Below the pieces are notes generated by a model, which searched no databases, was not told the origin of the DNA, and saw nothing but the letters and a program-made list of their open reading frames with translations. 15,644 nucleotides of DNA, from the NCBI GenBank assembly GCA_934296355.1, contig CAKRAY010000023.1, positions 1-15,644 on the forward strand. The letters are read 5' to 3'. How positions within the stretch are numbered: the stretch's first letter is position 1; each line of letters starts with the position of its first letter. Of the stretch, positions 6,846 to 14,169 are shown in pieces. Source of the stretch: an uncultured Clostridia bacterium. Its GTDB lineage: Bacteria > Bacillota > Clostridia > Christensenellales > DTU072. Position numbers and translations under genes: made by a program.

Positions 6846-8630
6846 ATGATTTTAGGAAAACACATTAACAAATATTATTTGAAGTTTTTGCCGATACTTT
6901 TGTTAGGCGCGATTGCGCTCATAGCGGTAGATTTATTTCAAATGAAAGTTCCCGAGGCGTACAGGATTGTCGTTAACGGACTTACATACGGCGTGGTGGA
7001 TATAGACGGCGAAACGCTGCCTTTTAATTGGGACGTGGCGTTAAAGTACGTCTTTTTACCGCTGCTCGTCGTGGCGGGCGTTATGATAGTCGGGCGTTTC
7101 GCTTGGCGTATGTGCTTTTTGGGAACTTCCGCGAGAGTAGAAAAGTCGCTTCGTCGCAGTATGTTCGACAAGTGCAAAGATTTATCGGCTAATTTTTATC
7201 AAACCAATAAAGTGGGCAGTCTTATGTCGTATTTTACCAACGATATCGACACGATTCAAGACTGTTTCGGGTGGGGCGTGATGATGCTTATGGACGCCCT
7301 TTTCTTGGGTGGCCTTTCTATCTACAAAATGGCGAGCATGGACTGGAAACTCGCGTTATTATCCCTGATTCCCGTGGTATTTATGCTGACAAGCAGTATC
7401 GTAGTAGGCGTATACCTATCGAAAAAGTGGGACGAGCGGCAAGAGGCGTTTTCAAAAATTTCCGACTTCGCGCAAGAGAGTTTTTCGGGCTTTGCCGTGA
7501 TAAAAGCGTTCGTAAAAGAAGCCAAAGAACTGAGCGCGTTCAAAAGATTAAACAAAGATAACGAGAAAATCAACGTGCAGTTCACGAAATTGTCCACGCT
7601 TCTTAACGTTTCGATTACGTTGTTTGTAAACAGCGTCGTTTGCATAGTCTTGGGTTACGGCGGCTATCTCGTATATAAAGGAAAGTTTAACGCGGGTCAA
7701 CTCGTTGAGTTTTTGGGTTATTTTAACGCGATAGTATGGCCGGTACTATCGATTTCCGACCTTATAGATATGCACTCGCGCGGCAAGGCGTCGTTAAAAC
7801 GAGTGGGAAAACTCCTCGACGAACAAGCGGACGTGGTCGATAGAGAGGGGGCGGAAGTTATCGAGAACGTAAAAGGAAAAATCGAGTTCAGAGATTTGAC
7901 TTTCCGCTATCCGGGCGCAAACTACGACGCGCTGTCGCACGTGAGTTTCGTAATAAACGCGGGAGAAAACGTGGGCATAGTAGGAAAGACCGGCTCGGGA
8001 AAATCGACGGTTGCCGAATTACTGCTCAGAGTTTTCAACGTGGAGGACGGTACGATTTTCGTGGACGATAAAGACGTCAACGATATTACTATCGATTCGC
8101 TGAGGAATAATTTCGCGTACGTGCCGCAAGACAACTTCTTGTTCGGAGATACGATTGCCGAAAACATAGCGTTCGCAAGCGATAGTAAAGACCGTGAAAG
8201 CGTCGTTAAATACGCGAGATTATCGGATATCGATAAGGATATAGAAGAATTTCGCGAGCGGTACGATACCATGCTGGGGGAGAGAGGCGTAACCGTTTCC
8301 GGCGGGCAAAAACAACGCATATCCATTGCGAGGGCGTTTATGAAAGAAGCGGCGGTAACCATACTCGACGATTCGGTTTCCGCGGTGGATACGAGAACGG
8401 AAAGCATAATTCTCGGCAGTATAAAAAGCACGAGAAAAGGGCGTACCACGATACTCGTTTCGCATAGAGTGCTTACGGTAAAAGATATGGATAAAATCAT
8501 TCTTCTCGACGAAGGAAAAGTCATAGGCGTAGGCACGCACGAGTACTTGTACGAGAACGTAGAAGAATACAGAAATATGGTCGAGTTACAAAAACTCGAC
8601 GACGAAAAGGAGGAAAAAGGCAATGAATAA
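6846..8630 (+). CDS. Heterodimeric ABC exporter, subunit with degenerate ATP site
   Basis: A type I ABC exporter half-transporter of the LmrC/BmrC/TM287 kind, 594 residues. The N-terminal six-helix membrane domain covers about 1-320 (helices near 13-31, 68-90, 144-165, 170-192, 253-275, 285-303). The nucleotide-binding domain follows: Walker A GKTGSGKST (380-388), Q-loop YVPQD (Q428), signature VSGGQKQR (484-491), Walker B ILDD, H-switch H540. The residue after Walker B, normally the catalytic Glu, is Asp509, the mark of the degenerate half in heterodimeric exporters, while its signature is canonical. Substrate is unknown; drugs, lipids and peptides are possible. The ATG is the only sensible start but lacks a Shine-Dalgarno site, and no clear promoter is seen in 6776-6845. 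It overlaps the next gene by 8 bases. Confidence 0.88.
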   Translation: MILGKHINKYYLKFLPILLLGAIALIAVDLFQMKVPEAYRIVVNGLTYGVVDIDGETLPFNWDVALKYVFLPLLVVAGVMIVGRFAWRMCFLGTSARVEKSLRRSMFDKCKDLSANFYQTNKVGSLMSYFTNDIDTIQDCFGWGVMMLMDALFLGGLSIYKMASMDWKLALLSLIPVVFMLTSSIVVGVYLSKKWDERQEAFSKISDFAQESFSGFAVIKAFVKEAKELSAFKRLNKDNEKINVQFTKLSTLLNVSITLFVNSVVCIVLGYGGYLVYKGKFNAGQLVEFLGYFNAIVWPVLSISDLIDMHSRGKASLKRVGKLLDEQADVVDREGAEVIENVKGKIEFRDLTFRYPGANYDALSHVSFVINAGENVGIVGKTGSGKSTVAELLLRVFNVEDGTIFVDDKDVNDITIDSLRNNFAYVPQDNFLFGDTIAENIAFASDSKDRESVVKYARLSDIDKDIEEFRERYDTMLGERGVTVSGGQKQRISIARAFMKEAAVTILDDSVSAVDTRTESIILGSIKSTRKGRTTILVSHRVLTVKDMDKIILLDEGKVIGVGTHEYLYENVEEYRNMVELQKLDDEKEEKGNE

Positions 8631-10518
8631 GTATCTCCCGATAATCATCGTCGGGGCGGCCGTAGGCGTCTTTTCTTCCGTTTTGATATTCTTGCTCTTT
8701 GTTTTCAAAGACAAGACGGTAGAGAACGAATATAACAGAAAAGTCAAAGATTCGGTACTCATAAAGTGGCTTTTGAGATACGCAAAGCCCTATTGGAAGG
8801 GATTCTTAGCGGCGTTTTTCTTAATGGGATTATCGATAGTTTACAGCGTTGTTTCTCCCATATTGGTTGCCGATATAGAAAACTTAGTAAAGAGCGAGTT
8901 CGCGCTAAGTTCGTTATTTATACGCGTCGGCGTGTACGCGAGCGTCATCGCGGTATCCATGATAGCGACGTATTTACAAGCGGTTCTTTTGCAAAAAATC
9001 GGACAAAGAATAATTTCCGACGTAAGAGAAGAACTTTTTGAGCATATAGAAAAACTTTCGCATAATCAGATAAACACGCTCCACAACGGCGCGCTCGTAA
9101 CGAGGGTAACGAACGATATCGACGCGCTTTCCTCGATGTTCACGAACGTTTTCATCAATTTGTTTAAGAACGCGTTCATCATCGTGGCGATAATAGCGGT
9201 TATGTTTGCCGTCAACGTATTGCTGACGTTGGTAACGCTGTGTTTTATGCCGTTTATCGTGCTGATAACGCTGGTTTTCAGAAAGTTTGCGCGGCGCGCT
9301 CATCGTAAAGTCAAGAACGGTACGACCGATATGAACACTTTTTTGTCGGAAAATCTATCGGGCATGAAAATCGTGCAAATTTTCAATCGTCAAGGAAGAA
9401 AACTCGCCGAATTCGACCAAAAGAACGACAAAATATACAAAGCGCGTCGAGAACGAATATTCGTATTCTCGGTGTATAGACCCATGATATATATGCTTTA
9501 TATATGCTCGGTTATATGTATATTTTTTGCGGGCGTAGCGGGGTATCTCGACGGAGTTAGTTTATTGGGACAAGCCATTTCGGGCAGTACCATTGTGGCG
9601 TTCTATATGTTTATAGATAAATTTTTCCAACCCGTACAGTGGCTTGCCGAACAGTTCAACGTACTGCAATCGGCTTTTGCTTCGGCGGAAAAGGTTTATT
9701 CCATTTACGACGTGAAACCCGAAATAACCGACGCGGACGACGCTATCGAGTTAGAAAACGTACGCGGCGAAATCGAGTTTAAGAACGTATGGTTCTATTA
9801 CGTCGAGGGCGAATGGGTGTTAAAAGACGTGTCGTTTAAGGTAAACGCCGGCGAAACCGTCGCGTTCGTGGGGCAAACCGGCTCGGGAAAATCGACGATT
9901 CTCTCCTTAATCACTCGCAATTACGACATACAAAAAGGACAAATACTTTTAGACGGAATAGATATAAGGAAAATAAAACTTTCCTCTTTAAGGAAGCAGT
10001 TCGGACAAATGTTGCAAGACGTTTTCTTGTTCTCGGGAACGGTAAGAAGCAATATCGCGCTTCGTAACGAGTACACGGACGAAGAAATCAACGAGGCGTG
10101 TCGTTTTGTCAACGCCGATAAGTTTATCGCCAAGTTAGGAAAGGGCTTGGACGAAGAAGTACGGGAACGCGGCAACAACTTTTCCGCGGGGCAAAGACAG
10201 TTGATATCCTTTGCGAGAACGATTATTCACAAGCCGAAAGTAATGATACTCGACGAGGCTACGGCGAATATCGATACCGAAACGGAAGTGCTTATCCAAG
10301 AATCTTTGGAAAAACTCATGAATTACGGCACGATGCTAATCGTCGCGCACCGTCTTTCTACGATACAACATTCGGATAAAATCATTCTTTTAAGCGGCGG
10401 CGAGATTATAGAGCAAGGCACGCATAACGAACTTTTGAAACAAAAGGGGAGATATTACGAACTTTACCTTTTACAATATGGAAGTGACGAAGGCGCGTTG
10501 ATTTCTTGCGAAAACTAA
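8623..10518 (+). CDS. Heterodimeric ABC exporter, subunit with catalytic ATP site
   Basis: The partner half-transporter (LmrD/BmrD/TM288 kind), 631 residues. An additional hydrophobic helix at about 4-28 precedes the standard six-TM domain (about 48-345). In the nucleotide-binding domain Walker A is GQTGSGKST (417-425), Q-loop QMLQD (Q465), signature NFSAGQRQ (519-526), Walker B MILDEA with catalytic Glu545, and H576. The signature has Ala in place of the first Gly (SAGQ). In the dimer this gives one canonical site (this subunit's Walker motifs with the partner's SGGQ) and one degenerate site (the partner's Asp509 with this SAGQ), as expected for this class. The start is firm: AAGGAGG at 8607-8613, with ATG 8 bases inside the preceding gene. 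A strong terminator follows at 10567. The transported substrate cannot be inferred. Confidence 0.9.
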   Translation: MNKYLPIIIVGAAVGVFSSVLIFLLFVFKDKTVENEYNRKVKDSVLIKWLLRYAKPYWKGFLAAFFLMGLSIVYSVVSPILVADIENLVKSEFALSSLFIRVGVYASVIAVSMIATYLQAVLLQKIGQRIISDVREELFEHIEKLSHNQINTLHNGALVTRVTNDIDALSSMFTNVFINLFKNAFIIVAIIAVMFAVNVLLTLVTLCFMPFIVLITLVFRKFARRAHRKVKNGTTDMNTFLSENLSGMKIVQIFNRQGRKLAEFDQKNDKIYKARRERIFVFSVYRPMIYMLYICSVICIFFAGVAGYLDGVSLLGQAISGSTIVAFYMFIDKFFQPVQWLAEQFNVLQSAFASAEKVYSIYDVKPEITDADDAIELENVRGEIEFKNVWFYYVEGEWVLKDVSFKVNAGETVAFVGQTGSGKSTILSLITRNYDIQKGQILLDGIDIRKIKLSSLRKQFGQMLQDVFLFSGTVRSNIALRNEYTDEEINEACRFVNADKFIAKLGKGLDEEVRERGNNFSAGQRQLISFARTIIHKPKVMILDEATANIDTETEVLIQESLEKLMNYGTMLIVAHRLSTIQHSDKIILLSGGEIIEQGTHNELLKQKGRYYELYLLQYGSDEGALISCEN

Positions 10519-10566
10519 GCGGTAACGCGCATAGGTCGCTCCGTGCAATATTCCGATAATAACGAA

Positions 10567-10599
10567 AGTGGCAACGAATAACGTTGCCACTCTTTTTTT
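10567..10599 (+). terminator. Rho-independent terminator of the exporter operon
   Basis: A 10-bp perfect stem AGTGGCAACG/CGTTGCCACT (10567-10576 with 10582-10591, loop AATAA) is followed by C and seven Ts. It lies 48 bases after the exporter stop codon. Confidence 0.93.
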
Positions 10600-10815
10600 G
10601 TTAGATACGATTGTTTTTTATAGCGATTTACCTGGTTCGTAAGCGCGTTTTATAGAAACGAACGGCGCGCCGAATTAAACCGCGCCCCCCCTAAGGAATA
10701 TTTTACTATAAAATAAGTTCGATGTGAATACCCGAACGTAAAATGAAGATTTATATAAGGATAATGAAATCTATAAATATATATATAAAAACGCGATTTT
10801 TTGTAAGCAGACTTT
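10600..10815. other. Intergenic spacer without a supported gene
   Basis: I see no gene. The first part is GC-rich with short GCGC tracts, a weak 6-bp inverted repeat (GGCGCG 10664-10669 with CGCGCC 10681-10686) and a run of seven Cs. The second part is strongly AT-rich. A short inverted repeat AGACT/AGTCT at the end of the XRE gene (about 10809-10825), followed on the minus strand by a run of As, is too weak to call as that gene's terminator. An open frame starting at 10743 is antisense to the XRE gene and was rejected. Confidence 0.5.
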
Positions 10816-11028
10816 TTAATAGTCTTTCTTGCCGAACAAATAATCGAGAGATACGTCGTATATCTCGCAAAGTTTACTCAGTTGGTCGTAATTACATTCG
10901 AAAATGCCTTTTTCGAAACGTTGATAGACGGGTTGCGCCACGCCCAAGCGGCTGGCAACCTCACGTTGCGACATTTTTAACGCCAGTCTACATTCTTTAA
11001 GTCTGTTTCCTACTTCAACTTTTAACAT
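10816..11028 (-). CDS. XRE-family helix-turn-helix regulator
   Basis: A compact 70-residue single-domain DNA-binding protein of the Cro/C1 type: VGNRLKECRLALKMSQREVASRLGVAQPVYQRFEKG, then a two-helix tail ending LSKLCEIYDVSLDYLFGKKDY. It has no sensor or peptidase domain, so it probably acts as a simple dimeric repressor. I chose ATG at 11028; a TTG at 11037 (three residues longer) is possible, and neither has a strong ribosome site (only TTGGA just upstream). It diverges from the beta-helix-like gene at 11204. The 175-base space between them holds a consensus promoter and two palindromic sites, so regulation of that neighbour, and possibly of itself, is the natural inference. Confidence 0.88.
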   Translation of the reverse strand: MLKVEVGNRLKECRLALKMSQREVASRLGVAQPVYQRFEKGIFECNYDQLSKLCEIYDVSLDYLFGKKDY

Positions 11029-11055
11029 TTTTTCCAAAAAAATATAATTTTATTA

Positions 11056-11084
11056 TTGACATAATGATACAGTGAATGTATAAT
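11056..11084 (+). promoter_or_regulatory. Consensus sigma-A promoter for the 11204 gene
   Basis: TTGACA at 11056-11061 and TATAAT at 11079-11084 are separated by exactly 17 bases: a perfect match to the housekeeping consensus at both hexamers. Transcription would begin near 11091, leaving a leader of about 113 bases before ATG 11204. Confidence 0.9.
11066..11082. promoter_or_regulatory. Operator copy 1 (likely XRE site), inside promoter
   Basis: GATACA-5 bases-TGTATA, a near-perfect dyad (outermost pair G/A mismatched), lies in the promoter spacer and overlaps the -10 box. A protein bound here would block RNA polymerase. The second copy is centred 32 bp downstream. Confidence 0.65.
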
Positions 11085-11097
11085 AAAAATAATAAAA

Positions 11098-11114
11098 GAT
11101 ACACTTAATGTATC
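11098..11114. promoter_or_regulatory. Operator copy 2 (likely XRE site), just past start of transcription
   Basis: GATACA-5 bases-TGTATC is a perfect 6-bp dyad. It shares GATACA, the AA before TGTAT, and the 17-bp length with copy 1. The 32-bp centre spacing is about three helical turns, so two dimers would sit on the same DNA face. Confidence 0.65.
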
Positions 11115-11203
11115 AAAAAATGCATTTTAACGTTTACTATACCGGCAACCGAATTTCATAAAGGTGCGTTATAGAATAAAAAAAAATTTTAGGAGAGGGT
11201 AAA

Positions 11204-11740
11204 ATGATATTAGCAGGTATGGTTTTATACTTAGTAATCGGCGGAGCAGCAGGGCTTGCCGCAATACTGTTAGTTGTATTGATATGTGTAGGCGCGAATA
11301 GAAGCAAGTACAACATAATACGCAACGAGAAATTCGAAAACCTTGTTAAATGGCACAAGGGTACCGGCAAAAAGAAGATAATTTACTTTATCAACTGCGA
11401 ATTTGACGGAAACACCGTGTTGAGAGGCGAAGGAATGTATTATATTAAGAATTGCGTTTTCCACGGTACGTTGTCGGTAAACAAAGGCGGAATCAGATAT
11501 ATCGGTAACGAAAACGTCTTTAACGACAGAATTATCACCAACTTCTTAGGTCAAGGCGCGATACACGTCGGTAACGGAGTGGTTAACGAATACGGCTCGC
11601 TTACCGGAGGAATCAATATGGGTAGATACACGGGTAGAGTGCAAGTCGGTCCTAACGGGACGTTGTTCGACGAATACGGCAGAAAACTCGTTAAACGCGG
11701 TAGCGAGTGGTATACGCAAGACGGTTTATTGGTTTGCTAA
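11204..11740 (+). CDS. Membrane-anchored small protein with beta-helix-like repeats
   Basis: A 178-residue protein I do not recognise as a named family. A single hydrophobic segment (about 4-30) is followed by Asn/Arg/Ser/Lys and a soluble part. Residues about 58-145 have short strand-turn repeats rich in Gly, Asn, Ile and Val (IIYFINCEFDGNTVL, MYYIKNCVFHGTLSV, IRYIGNENVFNDRIITNF), resembling the coils of a right-handed beta-helix. It ends in a short polar tail (EYGRKLVKRGSEWYTQDGLLVC). It has no catalytic motif of pectate lyases. Whether the soluble part faces in or out is unclear. The start is supported by AGGAGAGG at 11191-11198. It is a single-gene unit with a consensus promoter, two operator-like sites and its own terminator, and it is probably controlled by the divergent XRE protein. 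Confidence 0.75.
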   Translation: MILAGMVLYLVIGGAAGLAAILLVVLICVGANRSKYNIIRNEKFENLVKWHKGTGKKKIIYFINCEFDGNTVLRGEGMYYIKNCVFHGTLSVNKGGIRYIGNENVFNDRIITNFLGQGAIHVGNGVVNEYGSLTGGINMGRYTGRVQVGPNGTLFDEYGRKLVKRGSEWYTQDGLLVC

Positions 11741-11760
11741 GGGAGAAAATACCGATAAAG

Positions 11761-11791
11761 AATTGTTCGTCCTCGGGCGAACAATTTTTTT
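11761..11791 (+). terminator. Rho-independent terminator of the 11204 gene
   Basis: AATTGTTCG (11761-11769) pairs with CGAACAATT (11778-11786) over an 8-base loop, followed by a T-run to 11791. It lies 20 bases after the stop codon. Confidence 0.9.
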
Positions 11792-11793
11792 AT

Positions 11794-11833
11794 AAAAAAA
11801 CAGCCGATTTTTTGCTGAAACGGCTGTTTTTTT
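11794..11833. terminator. Bidirectional terminator between convergent operons
   Basis: A 13-bp perfect stem, A7-CAGCCG with CGGCTG-T7 (11794-11806 with 11821-11833, 14-base loop), has a T-run at its 3' side whichever strand is transcribed. On the minus strand it ends the malate-enzyme operon 23 bases after its last stop. On the plus strand it backs up the terminator at 11761. Confidence 0.9.
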
Positions 11834-11855
11834 GATTATGCTATATATTATCGAA

Positions 11856-12902
11856 TCAAATTATCCATCTGATATCTTTAGGCGCGTCGATATGGAGTTC
11901 TCCCCATTTTCCGTCTTTCTTTACGCGGCACTCGCCGTTTATTACCGGCGTTCCCGCGGAGTATATGAAGTCGATTATCGTTTCGTTAGCGGTGTTGATA
12001 TAGCCGCAATACTCGCCCTTAAATACGCAAGCGTAACCCTCGCTGAAAGAAGTGGCGCAATCGTACATTACGGGTATGATTTCTTCGCCTTGGCGGTTAA
12101 TAAAGCCGAATTTTTCTTCCTTTTGCACGCAACATAAATCGTCTTTGAAGTTAAAGACTTCGTCGTAAACGGCGGGAACCGCCATTTCTTTGCCGTCTCT
12201 GGTGCGGAACCCCCATTTGCCGCCTTTATTGATTTTCACGTAAATATCTTGTTCGTCTTTGACGGGAACGTGTACCGGTTTAGGCGGTTTTTCGGGAATC
12301 GTCTTCATAACGTACGGCTGTTCGGGTTGCTTTTTTTGCGGTTTGTTGCCGTTAGGTTTGTTTTGACGGTTTTGCCTTGTTTGCGCGGAGTCGTTTTGAG
12401 TTTGTTGCTGAGCCTTTTTGTTTTGTTCGGGCTTGGCGTTTTGTTCGTTATTCGGTTTGCCGTTCGGCTTTTTTTGCTGAGGTTTTTGAGTTTGCGCGCG
12501 GTTATTATTGCCGTTTGCTTGCGTTTGCGGCTTTTCGGACGAAACTATCGGTTTTTGGCGGTTTTGCGCGACGGGTTTTTGTTCGGTTGCCGCTACTTCG
12601 CTTTCCGCGTTCGTCGTCGGCGGCGGGGGAGTGGGACGCAAAAACAAGTTACGCTTTTTTAGGGCGTTTTTTACGTCGTTTAGGTTTTGCTTGTTAAAGT
12701 GACAAATCCTATAAAAATCGACCTCCATTCTTTTCACTACGTCCGCTATCGTGGTCACGTTCGCGCCCGAAAGCAGTTCGAGCGTGTCGCTTCTGAGCGA
12801 TAGATTGCTTACGGGTTCGCTGAGAACCGCGTCGTTAAACGGCGGGACGTAGTTGTCGCGTTTAACGGGTTTTTTGTAATATCTTTTTTTGTTGTTTGCC
12901 AT
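11856..12902 (-). CDS. RNAP alpha-CTD-like domain / low-complexity linker / WG-repeat protein
   Basis: A 348-residue three-part protein. Residues about 28-90 (VSNLSLRSDTLELLSGANVT, then TIADVVKRMEVDFYRICHFN, KQNLNDVKNALKKRNLFLRP) match the pattern of the helix-hairpin-helix C-terminal domain of the RNA polymerase alpha subunit. Residues about 91-212 are a disordered-looking linker very rich in Gln, Asn, Lys and Pro. Residues about 222-348 hold WG-type repeats: KWGFRTRDGKEMAVPAVYDEV, KFGFINRQGEEIIPVMYD, YCGYINTANETIIDFIY and KWGELHI. There is no signal peptide or TM segment, so it is probably cytoplasmic. The alpha-CTD fold binds DNA or protein partners, and WG repeats are thought to mediate binding; function here is unknown. 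It starts 8 bases after the malic enzyme stop, with AAGGA inside that gene's last codons, so it is translationally coupled. Confidence 0.83.
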   Translation of the reverse strand: MANNKKRYYKKPVKRDNYVPPFNDAVLSEPVSNLSLRSDTLELLSGANVTTIADVVKRMEVDFYRICHFNKQNLNDVKNALKKRNLFLRPTPPPPTTNAESEVAATEQKPVAQNRQKPIVSSEKPQTQANGNNNRAQTQKPQQKKPNGKPNNEQNAKPEQNKKAQQQTQNDSAQTRQNRQNKPNGNKPQKKQPEQPYVMKTIPEKPPKPVHVPVKDEQDIYVKINKGGKWGFRTRDGKEMAVPAVYDEVFNFKDDLCCVQKEEKFGFINRQGEEIIPVMYDCATSFSEGYACVFKGEYCGYINTANETIIDFIYSAGTPVINGECRVKKDGKWGELHIDAPKDIRWII

Positions 12903-12910
12903 AAATTGTT

Positions 12911-14086
12911 CTATATCCTTGCTACGCCGCTTTTCCGAGCTGCTTCCGCTACCGCATTCGCTACGGCTTTACCTACTTCGGGGTCGAAAGCCATGGGCAT
13001 TATATGGTCGGGGCGTAAATCTTCGTCTTTGACGAGGGAAGCGATTGCTTTGGCTGCGGCAATGTTCATTTCGTCGTTAATATCTCTTGCTCTCACGTCT
13101 AACGCGCCGCGGAAAATTCCGGGGAAAGCAAGAACGTTGTTTATTTGGTTAGGATAATCGCTTCTGCCGGTGCCGACAACCGCCGCGCCCGCTTGGAGAG
13201 CGAGGTCGGGCATAATCTCCGGAGTGGGATTAGCCATAGGGAAAACTATCGCGTTTTCGTTCATACTACGGATCATATCTTGCGTAACCAATCCGGGAGC
13301 GGATACTCCGATAAATATGTCCGCGCCTTTCATTGCGTCCGCAAGAGTGCCTTGCTTGAAGGTTCTATTGGTTATTTTAGCCATTTCTTGCTTGCCTATG
13401 TCTAAGCCGGTCATATCTTTTTCGCAAAGAATTCCGAGTTTATCGCTCATTATGAGGTCTTTTGGCCGCATTTTCAAGATAAGTTTAGCAATAGACGAGC
13501 CTGCCGCGCCCGCGCCGCTGATAACGACCACGGAGTCTTCGATTTTTTTCTTGACTACTTTAAGCGCGTTGAGTACCGCCGCCGCGCATACGACCGCCGT
13601 GCCGTGTTGGTCGTCGTGATAAACGGGAATGTCCAGCGTTTCTTTTAAGCGTCTTTCTATTTCGAAACATCTCGGCGCGCTGATGTCTTCGAGGTTAATG
13701 CCTCCGAAACTGCCGCTGATAAGTTGAATGGTGCGTACGATTTCGTCCGTGTCTTTGCTTTTTATGCAAATAGGGAAGGCGTCTACGCCGCAAAACTCCT
13801 TGAAAAGAATACATTTTCCTTCCATGACGGGCATACCCGCTTCGGGACCGATGTCGCCTAAACCGAGAATTGCCGTGCCGTCGGTTATTACGGCAACCAA
13901 GTTCCAACGCCGAGTAAGTTCAAAAGATTTATTTACGTCTTTTTGGATTTCCAAACAAGGTTGCGCCACGCCCGGAGTGTACGCTAAAGACAGCGCTTCC
14001 TTTGTTTTTACCGATACGCGAGAAACGACTTCTATTTTTCCTTTTAATTGCTCGTGCAGTTCGAGCGATTTTTTCGAATAGTTCAT
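12911..14086 (-). CDS. NAD(P)-dependent malic enzyme (short bacterial form)
   Basis: This cytoplasmic enzyme oxidatively decarboxylates malate to pyruvate and CO2 with reduction of NAD(P). From ATG 14086 it has 391 residues, the size of the short bacterial malic enzymes without a phosphotransacetylase domain. It has AYTPGVAQPC with the catalytic Tyr36, MPVMEGKCILFK with Lys91, the metal-binding region INLEDISAPRCFEIE (130-144) and YHDDQHGTA (156-164), a Rossmann motif ISGAGAAGSS (189-198), and PLANPTPE-like FPMANPTPE (282-290). The frame extends to 14128, but family members begin at MNYSKKSLELHEQ, and the extra 14 codons run into a hairpin. The ribosome site is weak (CGGAAC). Asp215 at the end of the second nucleotide-fold strand hints at NAD, with low certainty. 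It lies between the dehydrogenase and the WG gene in one operon. Confidence 0.93.
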   Translation of the reverse strand: MNYSKKSLELHEQLKGKIEVVSRVSVKTKEALSLAYTPGVAQPCLEIQKDVNKSFELTRRWNLVAVITDGTAILGLGDIGPEAGMPVMEGKCILFKEFCGVDAFPICIKSKDTDEIVRTIQLISGSFGGINLEDISAPRCFEIERRLKETLDIPVYHDDQHGTAVVCAAAVLNALKVVKKKIEDSVVVISGAGAAGSSIAKLILKMRPKDLIMSDKLGILCEKDMTGLDIGKQEMAKITNRTFKQGTLADAMKGADIFIGVSAPGLVTQDMIRSMNENAIVFPMANPTPEIMPDLALQAGAAVVGTGRSDYPNQINNVLAFPGIFRGALDVRARDINDEMNIAAAKAIASLVKDEDLRPDHIMPMAFDPEVGKAVANAVAEAARKSGVARI

Positions 14087-14113
14087 TTTGTTCCGATATT
14101 GATTTAATAAAAT

Positions 14114-14159
14114 ATAACGGTAACCCAAGGGTTTTTTGTCGCGATTGAGTTACCGTTAT
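14114..14159 (-). terminator. Hairpin between the two malate-enzyme genes (possible attenuator)
   Basis: An 11-bp perfect stem, ATAACGGTAAC with GTTACCGTTAT (14114-14124 with 14149-14159), encloses a 24-base loop. The right side of the loop can form a rival small hairpin (AACCC/GGGTT on the minus strand). On the minus strand the stem is followed by ATTTTATT, not a clean T-run, so it may terminate only partly and lower expression of the downstream malic enzyme, or may protect an mRNA end. Confidence 0.5.
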
Positions 14160-14169
14160 CGTTTCTATA

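Noticed and set aside
7922..8623. 233-codon minus-strand open frame
   Set aside because: It is antisense to the ATPase domain of the exporter and has a Ser/Phe-rich composition typical of shadow frames.
10743..11000. 85-codon plus-strand frame with an AAGGATA-like site
   Set aside because: Its 3' two thirds is antisense to the XRE gene, and the first part is simple AT-rich sequence.
11120..11161. 13-residue leader peptide upstream of the 11204 gene
   Set aside because: No ribosome site, and no codon run or hairpin that would suggest attenuation.
12249..12702. Several plus-strand open frames over the WG gene
   Set aside because: They arise from the low-complexity Gln/Asn/Lys linker read backwards, giving Phe/Arg/Val-rich nonsense.
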